Assembly (NCBI GenBank): GCA_018648945.1
Contig: JABGQJ010000081.1
Span: 1-17,527, forward strand
Direction of reading: 5' to 3'
DNA: 17,527 nt
Origin: Victivallales bacterium
GTDB lineage: Bacteria; Verrucomicrobiota; Lentisphaeria; Oligosphaerales; Lenti-02
The position numbers and the translations under genes were made by a program. Positions 8,068 through 15,543 of the stretch are shown piece after piece; positions within the stretch are counted from its first letter, which is position 1, and every line of letters begins with the position of its first letter. The notes beneath the pieces are model-generated. The model was not told where the DNA came from. It saw only the letters and a list, made by a program, of their open reading frames with translations, and ran no database searches.

Positions 8068-9404
8068 CGCGGACAGAGAGCCACCTCCCTTGGCAGCATG
8101 TGCATTTCGTCGGCGTTGGCGGGGTGGGCATGGCCGGACTGGCCCATATCCTGGCCGATTGGGGCGTCGAAGTCACCGGCACGGATGCCGCCGACTCGCC
8201 CATGCTGGCAACACTCGCGGCGCGCGGCTTGGGGGTATGCGCCCCCCACGGGGAAGCCGTGCCCGCCGAGGCCGGTCTTGTCGTCTACTCGAATGCGGTC
8301 CCTCCCGGCAACCCGGAACGGCGCGATGCCGAAGCCAGGGGCGTCCCAACCTGTCTTCGCGGCGAGTTCCTGGCCCGGCTGGCCACCCATTTCCCGGTGG
8401 TCGTCTCCATCGCCGGTTCCCATGGCAAGACCACCACCACCGCGATGCTGGCGCACATCCTCCGCACGACAGGGGGCAATCCCGGCTTCCTGGTGGGGGC
8501 GAGCATTCCGGGCTGGGCCCGGGCAGCCGGCGCCGGCGGGCGGCGGATCCTGGTCACCGAGGTGGACGAAAGCGACGGTACGCAGGCGCTTATGCGGAGC
8601 ACCCATGCAGTCGTCATCAACGTCGAGGACGACCACTGCTGGAGTGTGGGAGGAGTCGAGGGCCTGGAGAACTGCTTCCGAACGCTTGCCCAGCGGGCTG
8701 ATCATGTGCTGGCGTGGGACAGCCCCGCCACGCGCCGCCTCTTTGGCGACCACCCCAACGCAGCATTCGTGGGGGAGGAGGCCCTGCGTCTGGACCTTCC
8801 CATGCCCGGCAGGCACAACCGGATCGATGCGGCCCTGGCCTTGGCCGTCGCCTGCCGGCTTGGCGTGTCCCCGGTCGATGGGCTTGCGGCGCTGCGGACC
8901 TTCCCCGGCGTGGATCGGCGCCTGTCCGTGCGCTATCGCTCCCATGATGGCAGGACCGTTCTGGTCGAGGACTACGCCCATCATCCCACCGAGCTGCACG
9001 CCGCCATCGCCGCCATCCGCGAGGGTTATCCGGACCACTACCTGCACGTGGTCTTCCAGCCTCACCGCTTCGAACGGGTCCTGCGCTTTGGCGCGCAGTT
9101 CGCCGAGGAGCTGTCCCGCGCCGACCGGGTTGTCGTCTATCGCCCCTTTGCCGCCTGGCAACAGGACGCGGACCTCGCCGATCCGGCGGCGATCGCACAT
9201 GGCATTCAGGATACTCCATCCCGCTATGCGAGCGAACCGTTGGGGAAACTGGCCGAGGAAGTGGCTCGCGCCACCCGCAGCAAGCCCACCGTGGTTGTGG
9301 TCATTGGGGCGGGCGACATCCACGGGCTGATCGAACCGCTGCGGGCGCAGCTGGCCAAACGCGAGATGGAAGATCTCCTGACTGCCGCAAGCAAGTTGGG
9401 GTGA
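8055..9404 (+). CDS. murC: UDP-N-acetylmuramate--L-alanine ligase MurC
   Basis: A 449-residue cytoplasmic Mur ligase that adds L-alanine to UDP-MurNAc with ATP, the first amino-acid step of the peptidoglycan stem peptide. Seen: the N-terminal UDP-binding Rossmann loop GVGGVGMAGLA (20-30), the ATP P-loop GSHGKTTTT (121-129), TEVDESDGT (168-176), the central-domain NVEDDH (189-194), GRHNRIDAALA (252-262), GVDRRLSVR (285-293), the MurC-typical DYAHHPTEL (306-314) and FQPHRFERV (334-342), and GAGDI (418-422). All expected elements are present at normal length. The ATG at 8055 lies inside the PNP 3' end, with GGAGG about ten bases before it. The stop TGA at 9402-9404 is followed at once by the murB relic. 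Confidence 0.95.
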   Translation: MAEVTRTESHLPWQHVHFVGVGGVGMAGLAHILADWGVEVTGTDAADSPMLATLAARGLGVCAPHGEAVPAEAGLVVYSNAVPPGNPERRDAEARGVPTCLRGEFLARLATHFPVVVSIAGSHGKTTTTAMLAHILRTTGGNPGFLVGASIPGWARAAGAGGRRILVTEVDESDGTQALMRSTHAVVINVEDDHCWSVGGVEGLENCFRTLAQRADHVLAWDSPATRRLFGDHPNAAFVGEEALRLDLPMPGRHNRIDAALALAVACRLGVSPVDGLAALRTFPGVDRRLSVRYRSHDGRTVLVEDYAHHPTELHAAIAAIREGYPDHYLHVVFQPHRFERVLRFGAQFAEELSRADRVVVYRPFAAWQQDADLADPAAIAHGIQDTPSRYASEPLGKLAEEVARATRSKPTVVVVIGAGDIHGLIEPLRAQLAKREMEDLLTAASKLG

Positions 9405-9707
9405 GTCCACGACCTTGGGTGTGGGCACCGCGCGCCCTGTTCTGCTGGCGCCCCGCAACGAAGCCGAGCTGCAGGCAGCGCTTGCCTTTGCCCGGGCCGG
9501 GGAACCCCCCATGGCCCTCCCTTGGTCGAGGCAGCAATCTGGTCGGCACGGATGCCCCGTCCTTTCGTCTCGCGGCTCGTCTGGCTGGTGACTGTGGCTG
9601 CAAGGGCACGCGCGTGAGTGGCGCTGGTGTCCCAGGCGCGAACGTGTCCGCCAGCAGACGGGTGTCAAGCTGGTATTCGAGGTGTGGCTTCTCGATCCCT
9701 CGGCAGG
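9401..9707 (+). pseudogene. murB: murB relic (UDP-N-acetylenolpyruvoylglucosamine reductase fragment, frame-shifted and truncated)
   Basis: No intact gene fits between murC and tsaD, but three frames together spell the first third of MurB, the FAD enzyme that makes UDP-MurNAc. From 9409 one frame reads TTLGVGTARPVLLAPRNEAE and on to LQAALAFARAGEPP, matching the MurB N-terminus (TTLGVGGPA..., PRDEAELAAALAFA). Around 9515-9530 the match moves to the next frame: SLGRGSNLVGTDAPSFRLA, the FAD-binding GGGSNLL element, then GTRVSGAGVP. After about 9640 a third frame gives AGIRGV, like the segment before the GIPG loop. Homology then stops at the tsaD end; the remaining ~200 residues (substrate domain) are absent. 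A GTG at 9401 overlaps the murC stop. Sequencing error could explain a frameshift but not the missing two thirds. A functional murB must be elsewhere. Confidence 0.75.
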
Positions 9708-10778
9708 CTACTGCGCGTTGGGCGCGAACGGGACCGTACCGAGGCTGTGGTTGAGCCGGGCCGAGACGCTGAGACTCATTTCCGAGGCGATACCACGGGA
9801 CAGGTAGTGGTAAGCGATGCCGCCCACCATGGCAGCGTTGTCCGTGCAGTACTTGGGCGGGGCCAGGACCAATTGGCGGCCAGCCTTGGCTGCCGCGGCG
9901 CCCATGTCCGCGCGCAACTGGCTGTTGCAGGCGACGCCACCGCACATGCAGATGGTCGGCGTGTCATACTCGGCCGCCGCGCGGATGGTCTTGCCCACCA
10001 AGACATCCACGATGGCCTGCTGGTAGCTGGCCACCACATCGGCCAGAGCAGCTTCGTCCAGTTCCTTGTCCCTGGTAGCATAGAGCAGCGCGGTCTTGAC
10101 ACCGCTGAAGCTGAAGTTGTAGCGGTGCTCCGGCTTGAGGGGGCGACCGCCACCACCGGTCAGTCCACGAGGGAACTTGTGGGCCTTGGGATTGCCGGTC
10201 TTGGCGATGCGGTCTAGGACAGGACCGCCCGGATAGCCAAGTCCGAGAATCTTCGCGCCCTTGTCATAGGCTTCACCCGCAGCATCGTCCAGGGTGGTGC
10301 CGACGATGCGCGCGCGCCCAGTCGACTCGATGACGACCAGGGCGGTGTGCCCGCCCGAGGCCACCAGCGCCAGCAAGGGGAACGCTCCCGCGTCCGCCAA
10401 CACCTCGGGATGCCCCAGGAACGCCCCGTAGATGTGGGCCAGGAAGTGGTTCACGCCCAGGAACGGACACCCGAGCGCAGCGGCCAGGCCCTTGGCGTAG
10501 GAGGTCCCCACCAGCAAGGCGGGAATCAGGCCAGGACCACAGGTCACCGACACCGCGTCGATTGCCGAGGCATCCAGCTCGGCTTCAGCCAGGGCCTCGT
10601 TCACGACTACGTCCATGGCCCGCAGATGCTCGCGTGCCGCCAGTTCCGGCACCACGCCGCCGTAGCCCGCGTGCAGCTTGATCTGCGAAGCCACGGCGTT
10701 GCCGAGCACGTCCTGGCCATCCCGCACAAGGGCGGCCGCGGTTTCGTCGCAACTGGTCTCGATGCCAAGAACGATCAT
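9708..10778 (-). CDS. tsaD: tRNA N6-adenosine threonylcarbamoyltransferase TsaD
   Basis: A 356-residue Kae1/TsaD protein that transfers the threonylcarbamoyl group from TC-AMP to A37 of ANN-decoding tRNAs, acting in the cytoplasm with TsaB and TsaE. Seen: the ASKHA-type start GIETSCDETAAA (5-16), GPGL (81-84), the metal-binding H111-x3-H115 in NHFLAHIYG, SGGHT (141-145), DDAAGEAYDKGAK (164-176), GYPGGP (181-186), NFSFSGVKTA (221-230), CGGVACNS (279-286) and YCTDNAAM (310-317) with the metal ligand D313. Length is typical (E. coli about 337). The ATG at 10778 gives the family N-terminus MIVLGIETS; no strong ribosome binding site precedes it. It is convergent with the murB relic and divergent from the beta-helix gene. 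Confidence 0.96.
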   Translation of the reverse strand: MIVLGIETSCDETAAALVRDGQDVLGNAVASQIKLHAGYGGVVPELAAREHLRAMDVVVNEALAEAELDASAIDAVSVTCGPGLIPALLVGTSYAKGLAAALGCPFLGVNHFLAHIYGAFLGHPEVLADAGAFPLLALVASGGHTALVVIESTGRARIVGTTLDDAAGEAYDKGAKILGLGYPGGPVLDRIAKTGNPKAHKFPRGLTGGGGRPLKPEHRYNFSFSGVKTALLYATRDKELDEAALADVVASYQQAIVDVLVGKTIRAAAEYDTPTICMCGGVACNSQLRADMGAAAAKAGRQLVLAPPKYCTDNAAMVGGIAYHYLSRGIASEMSLSVSARLNHSLGTVPFAPNAQ

Positions 10779-10914
10779 GGGAGGGAAATCCGGAGCTGGT
10801 ATCAGTGTGCCTCAATCTACTGCCGTTTGGCCGCGCTTTCCGCTCCACGCGGCAGAAGCACTGGAAACTGGCGGGATCTCAAGGCAACGTAGGGATAGTC
10901 TGTCACAAACGCGT

Positions 10915-10919
10915 GGGAG
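10915..10919 (+). promoter_or_regulatory. Ribosome binding site deciding the beta-helix gene start
   Basis: GGGAG ends seven bases before the ATG at 10927. It is only one base before the in-frame ATG at 10921, so the inner ATG is the better start. Confidence 0.65.
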
Positions 10920-10926
10920 TATGATC

Positions 10927-13578
10927 ATGCGGACCTGCTGGCTCTCCGTTTCCCTGTCACTCGCCGTCATGAGCTCCCTTCTAGCTGCCGAGTTCCACGT
11001 CTCGCCTAGCGGCAAGGATAGCGCGGCAGGCACGCAGGCCGCTCCCTGGCGGTCGCTTGCCGGGGCGCGCGATGCGCTGCGACGCCTCCGAGCGGCAGGC
11101 ACATTGCGGGAGCGTCCAGAGGTGATCGTCCACGGTGGCACCTATCGCCTTGCCAACCCCCTTGTACTCACCCCGATCGATTCCCACACGACCTATCGGG
11201 CGGCAGCAGGTGAGACCCCGATCTTCAGCGGCGGCGTGCCCGTGGTGAACTGGCGACGGCGCCGGGGTGGCTTCTGGGAAGCGTCGTTGCCGAGGATCGC
11301 CGGCAAGCCTTTGGTCTTCAACCAGCTCTTCCGCAACGGGCGGCGCTGCACCCGGGCCCGGACACCAAACGAAGGGCAATTCTTCACGGTGGCCGGCAAG
11401 GCCGAGGAGACGCGGAAAGCCTTCCGTTTCGAGCCGGGAGATCTCGACCCCTGGCCGGATCTGGACGATATCTACGTCGTTGCCTACCATTCCTGGGAGA
11501 CCTCTTGGCACCGCATCGAGTCGCTGGATGGCGACACGGTGACCTTCACTGGCTTGGCCAACTGGCCCTTTGAGCGCTGGGGACATGGCCAGCGCTACTA
11601 TGTGGAGAATGCCCCGGACGCTCTCGACTCCCCCGGGGAATGGCGCATCGACCGCGGGCGCCGGACGGTGCGCTACCTGCCGCTGCCGGGCGAGAAGCTG
11701 CGCGAGAGCCAGTTCATTGCACCCCGTCTTGGCTCGCTGGTGGAACTGCGCGGGGAAGCCGCTGTTGGGCTCTATGTGGAAGACGTGGCCCTGGTCAGTC
11801 TGTCCTTCCAGCATGACGAATGGACTCTCGATCCCGACGGACACAGCGACCCGCAAGCCGCCGTCACCGTACCTGCCGCGATCATGGCGACCGGGGCCCG
11901 CAACTGCCTGTTGGAGAAATGCGAAGTGGCTCGGACCGGCCAGTACGGCATCTGGCTCGCGGAGGGATGTGTCGGCAACGCGATCCGCCAGTGTCGGCTC
12001 TTCGATCTGGGGGCGGGGGGCATTCGGATCGGCACGGCCTACCGGCCCAAAGACGAGGGGCGGGCGGCAGCGCACAACCTGGTCGACAACAACCACCTGT
12101 TCGATGGCGGTCGTGTATTTGCCGCCGGGGTGGGCGTCTGGGTCGCGCAGAGCCATCACAACACCATTTCGCATAACGAAATCCACGACTTCCGCTACTC
12201 CGGCATGTCCATCGGCTGGAACTGGAACGACGCCAAGAACTCCTGCCACCACAACACCATCGTGCGAAACCACGTCCACCACGTGATGAACGGGCACCTG
12301 AACGACGGCGGCGCGATCTACACGCTCGGCACGTCTCCCGGCAGCATCATCCGCGAGAACCTGTTCCACGATGTCTGGCCCTACAACCACATTGGCTGGG
12401 GTATCTACCTGGATGCCACCACCAACGGCTATCTGGTCGAGAAGAACATCGTCTACCACACCCTCACCGGGGGCCTGATGAAGCACAATGGCGGACACAA
12501 CAACACCATCCGCAACAACGTCTTCGCGCTCACCGCAAAGCAGATGCTCTGGCCCTGCTGGACCGAGAAGGAACCCAATGTCTTCGAGCGGAACATCGTC
12601 TATCTGACGCAGGGCCAACTCTTCATCCCCATGTCCTCCGGTCGGCTCTTCGCCCGCCTCGGCGCCAAGGAGCCCCTGGGGGTCTGGGATTCGAATGTCT
12701 ACTGGACGCCGGACGGCGGGAAGGACCTGGAGTTCTATCGGTACCAGTTCGATGAGTGGCGCGAGTATGGCCTGGATCGGCACTCGGTCATCGCCGATCC
12801 CAAGTTCGTGAACGCCGAGACACTCGACTTCCGATTGCGCCCCGACTCTCCAGCCCTGGCTCTGGGCTTCGAGCCTATCGATACCACTAAAATCGGGCTC
12901 TACGGCGACCCCGACTGGGTGGCCGAGGCGCGTAGCGTGAAGCACCCGGCCACCAAGATGCCGCCGCCACCACCAGCGCCAGCGCCCCGCGAATTCGCCG
13001 AGGGATTCGAGGAGACAGCCGCTGGGCAGAAGCCCCGTTGGGCCCAGGTCAGCGGCGACGGGGGGCCCGCCTCCATCCGAGTCGTGGCCGAGAAGCCCTA
13101 CAAAGGCGCGCGCTGCCTGCGATTGGTGGACGCCGCCGAAGCCCAACCCAGTTGGCAGCCGCACATGTTCTATCGGCCGGAACTCACCCAGGGGACGACC
13201 CGCCAGACCTTCGCCATCCGCATCGGCAAGGAAGCCCGGATGCGCATCGAGTGGCGCGACACCACCGAGTACCCCTCCTGTATCGGTCCCAGCGTACTCT
13301 TCCTGGGCAACGGCAATGTGGAGGCCGGCGGCAAGTTCGTGGCGAACATCCCCGTGGAGAAGTGGGTGGTCGTCACCATCACCGCCACCCTGGGCGGCAA
13401 CGGCACGGGGACGTTCGGGCTGACCCTTCAAGTCCCCGGCCATCGCGACTATTCCTTCCCTGCACTTCCCTGGAGCGGCGACGCCTTCCGCGCTCTCCAC
13501 TGGCTCGGCTTCATCAGCGATGCCACCACCGCCTCCACCACCTACATCGACGACCTGTCCCTCAAGCGCCAGGAATAG
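10927..13578 (+). CDS. Secreted right-handed parallel beta-helix protein with C-terminal carbohydrate-binding-like domain
   Basis: An 883-residue exported protein. Residues 1-20 form a signal peptide (hydrophobic LSVSLSLAVMSSLL, likely cleaved near LLAA/EF). The mature start FHVSPSGKDSAAGTQAAPW, then VIVHGGTYRLANPLVLTP, is the usual opening of pectate-lyase-like beta-helix proteins. Residues ~300-600 contain the coils, rich in Asn and His and with repeated NxI/NxV turns such as HNTIVRNHVHHV, NTIRNNVF and VEKNIVYHT. A Pro/Ala linker (677-687) leads to a ~190-residue beta-rich tail resembling laminin-G or carbohydrate-binding modules (CRLVDA, YIDDLSL). The architecture resembles glycoside hydrolases of beta-helix families (GH141-like), so a role in polysaccharide degradation is plausible, but I cannot assign catalytic residues or a substrate. 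It is a single gene with no sulfatase or TonB-type partner in view. Confidence 0.88.
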   Translation: MRTCWLSVSLSLAVMSSLLAAEFHVSPSGKDSAAGTQAAPWRSLAGARDALRRLRAAGTLRERPEVIVHGGTYRLANPLVLTPIDSHTTYRAAAGETPIFSGGVPVVNWRRRRGGFWEASLPRIAGKPLVFNQLFRNGRRCTRARTPNEGQFFTVAGKAEETRKAFRFEPGDLDPWPDLDDIYVVAYHSWETSWHRIESLDGDTVTFTGLANWPFERWGHGQRYYVENAPDALDSPGEWRIDRGRRTVRYLPLPGEKLRESQFIAPRLGSLVELRGEAAVGLYVEDVALVSLSFQHDEWTLDPDGHSDPQAAVTVPAAIMATGARNCLLEKCEVARTGQYGIWLAEGCVGNAIRQCRLFDLGAGGIRIGTAYRPKDEGRAAAHNLVDNNHLFDGGRVFAAGVGVWVAQSHHNTISHNEIHDFRYSGMSIGWNWNDAKNSCHHNTIVRNHVHHVMNGHLNDGGAIYTLGTSPGSIIRENLFHDVWPYNHIGWGIYLDATTNGYLVEKNIVYHTLTGGLMKHNGGHNNTIRNNVFALTAKQMLWPCWTEKEPNVFERNIVYLTQGQLFIPMSSGRLFARLGAKEPLGVWDSNVYWTPDGGKDLEFYRYQFDEWREYGLDRHSVIADPKFVNAETLDFRLRPDSPALALGFEPIDTTKIGLYGDPDWVAEARSVKHPATKMPPPPPAPAPREFAEGFEETAAGQKPRWAQVSGDGGPASIRVVAEKPYKGARCLRLVDAAEAQPSWQPHMFYRPELTQGTTRQTFAIRIGKEARMRIEWRDTTEYPSCIGPSVLFLGNGNVEAGGKFVANIPVEKWVVVTITATLGGNGTGTFGLTLQVPGHRDYSFPALPWSGDAFRALHWLGFISDATTASTTYIDDLSLKRQE

Positions 13579-13625
13579 CCTGGTCCGCCCAGGACAGCGG
13601 CCGCTCCAGGATTCCGCCATGGAAT

Positions 13626-13641
13626 GCCCTCTCCCGAGGGC
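13626..13641. terminator. Small hairpin between convergent beta-helix and ABC genes
   Basis: GCCCTC and GAGGGC pair perfectly around the tetraloop TCCC, 48 bp after the beta-helix stop and 71 bp after the ABC gene's stop on the other strand. There is no strong T run, so this is a weak terminator candidate for either convergent transcript. Confidence 0.35.
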
Positions 13642-13711
13642 TCCACGACTACCCCGCCTTTGACACCAAATGCGTATGGGATAGGTGTAGCGGTCACTGA
13701 GCCGACTTCCT

Positions 13712-15532
13712 TCATCCTTCGGCCGCCAGCCGGACACGCATGGTCTCGACGTATTCCAGGCTCTGGTGGCGAAAATAGGTGTCGTAGAGCTCCGCGTAGT
13801 GGCCGCCCGCTGCCATGAGTTGTCCGTGGTCGCCTTCCTCGAGAATACGCCCATGGTCCAACACCAGGATACGGTCGGCGGCGCGCACGGTGCTGAGACG
13901 GTGGGCAATGAGGATGCTAGTCGTGCGCGCTAGGATCAGGCTGATGGCTTCCTGAATCTGGTGCTCGGTGAAGGGATCGACGCTGGCGGTCGCCTCGTCG
14001 AGCAGGAAGATGCTCGGCTGCCGTACCAGCACGCGCACCAAGGCCACCAGCTGGCGTTGCCCCATGGAGAGCAGGGCACCGCGTTCGCCCACGTTCGAAT
14101 CTAGCCCTGCCGGCAGAGCACGCAGCCACTCGCCTTCGCCAATACTGTTGGCAATCTGCTCGATCTCGTCGCGCGTCGCATCCGGCCGGCCGTAGCGCAC
14201 GTTCTCCAGAATCGTCCCGGAGAACAGGAAGGGGGTCTGCGGGACGATCCCCAGATGCCGCCGGAAGCCCACCAGGTCCAGCTCGCGCAGATCCTGGCCA
14301 TCCAGCAGGATGCGCCCCTCCTGGAACTCGTAGAAACGGGCAACCAGCCGCACCAGCGACGACTTCCCCGCCCCCGTATGCCCCACGAATGCCACCGTCT
14401 CGCCGGGCTGAATGCGCAAGCTGAAATCTGCCAGCACCGGTTCCTCCTCCCGGTAGCGGAAATGGACGTGCTCGAACTGGATGTCCCCACGCACGTCGGT
14501 CACCGGTTCGGCTCCGGTCTGGCACACGGTAGGCTCCGCATCGATCAGGGCGAAGATCCGTTCCGCCGCTGCCAACCCCGTCTGGATCTGTGTCCAGAAG
14601 GACGTCAGCTGCATCATCGGGTACATGATCCGTTCGAGGCTCTGCAGGAAGAGGTACCAGGCCCCCACCGAGATCGCCCCGCCCAGAACGCTGAGGCCGC
14701 CTTGGTAGACAACCAAGCCAACACCGATGCCGCCGATGCCGGTGAGGATCGGGAACACCATGTTCAGGATCAGCCCCCGCCAGAGGTTGGCATCGTAGGA
14801 GCGGCGGTTGATGCCGTCGAACTCGTCGTAGACGCCCTGTTCCTGGCGGAAGTTCTTGGTGACCGCGATGCCGGCAACACTCTCCTTCACCGACGCATTC
14901 ACTTCGGCAATGGCCCGCATGCCTCGCCGCGTCAGATGCCGGGCCACGTAGCGAAACGCCACGGCAAAGGCCAACACGACCGGAACCACGGCCAGCAACC
15001 ACAGGGTCATTCGGACATCGATGCTCAGCAACACGCACAGCAACATCACGATCTCCACCAGCTGGTAGAAGACATGCGTCACCTGATCGACAAGCTGGCT
15101 GAACTCCTGGGTGTCGGAGGTGATGCGGGACACCACCTTGCCCGAGTCCGTCTGGTCGTAGAATGCCAAGTCGTGCCCGATGGCAGCGCCGAAGGCATCG
15201 ACCTGCATGTGCCGGACCACATCGCCCACGAGCCGCGCCAGCAATCGGCGGTTCAACCAGCGGAGGAACCACCAGGCCAGCCCCACCGCGAATATCGCAA
15301 CCACCAGGAAGACGCTGGCGCGCAGCCGCCCATCCACATTCACCCAGTCGAGGCCGTAACCCACGAGCATCGGCTCCCCGGCGCCCGCCCCTGCCATCAG
15401 CATCACCAGAACCATCGCCGTGACCATGCGCGAGCCCTGCGCGGCGAAATACGGCCAGATACGCCCGATCAGCTCCCGGTCGGAATAGGTCCGGTCGTAA
15501 CTCTCCGCATCCAGTCCTTCAAACCAACTCAT
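13712..15532 (-). CDS. ABC exporter half-transporter (permease plus ATPase), catalytic Walker B subunit
   Basis: A 606-residue inner-membrane half-transporter of the type IV exporter (MsbA/BmrCD-like) group. Six transmembrane helices lie roughly at 37-60, 73-92, 153-173, 175-195, 255-278 and 285-305. The ATPase domain has Walker A GHTGAGKS (384-391), Q-loop Q432, a non-canonical signature LSMGQ (488-492, normally LSGGQ), Walker B IFLLDE (508-513) with the catalytic Glu E513, and H-loop H544. The start ATG at 15532 has AGGAGG five bases upstream, overlapping the stop of the preceding gene. It is the second gene of a two-gene operon. The degenerate signature and intact Glu fit one side of a heterodimer with its neighbour. 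Substrate unknown; drugs, lipids and peptides are all possible. Confidence 0.94.
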   Translation of the reverse strand: MSWFEGLDAESYDRTYSDRELIGRIWPYFAAQGSRMVTAMVLVMLMAGAGAGEPMLVGYGLDWVNVDGRLRASVFLVVAIFAVGLAWWFLRWLNRRLLARLVGDVVRHMQVDAFGAAIGHDLAFYDQTDSGKVVSRITSDTQEFSQLVDQVTHVFYQLVEIVMLLCVLLSIDVRMTLWLLAVVPVVLAFAVAFRYVARHLTRRGMRAIAEVNASVKESVAGIAVTKNFRQEQGVYDEFDGINRRSYDANLWRGLILNMVFPILTGIGGIGVGLVVYQGGLSVLGGAISVGAWYLFLQSLERIMYPMMQLTSFWTQIQTGLAAAERIFALIDAEPTVCQTGAEPVTDVRGDIQFEHVHFRYREEEPVLADFSLRIQPGETVAFVGHTGAGKSSLVRLVARFYEFQEGRILLDGQDLRELDLVGFRRHLGIVPQTPFLFSGTILENVRYGRPDATRDEIEQIANSIGEGEWLRALPAGLDSNVGERGALLSMGQRQLVALVRVLVRQPSIFLLDEATASVDPFTEHQIQEAISLILARTTSILIAHRLSTVRAADRILVLDHGRILEEGDHGQLMAAGGHYAELYDTYFRHQSLEYVETMRVRLAAEG

Positions 15533-15537
15533 GCCTT

Positions 15538-15543
15538 CCTCCT
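15538..15543 (-). promoter_or_regulatory. Ribosome binding site at the junction of the two ABC genes
   Basis: AGGAGG overlaps the TAG stop of the upstream ABC gene (15542-15544) and lies five bases before the next ATG (15532). This suggests translational coupling of the two subunits. Confidence 0.75.

Noticed and set aside
7842..9668. Long minus-strand open frame opposite PNP and murC
   Set aside because: It is a shadow of two well-supported plus-strand genes, with no domain or ribosome binding site evidence.
10981..13908. Long open frame on the minus strand opposite the beta-helix gene
   Set aside because: It mirrors the codon periodicity of a clearly real, motif-bearing gene. The antisense protein has no recognisable domain, and such frames are common in high-GC DNA.
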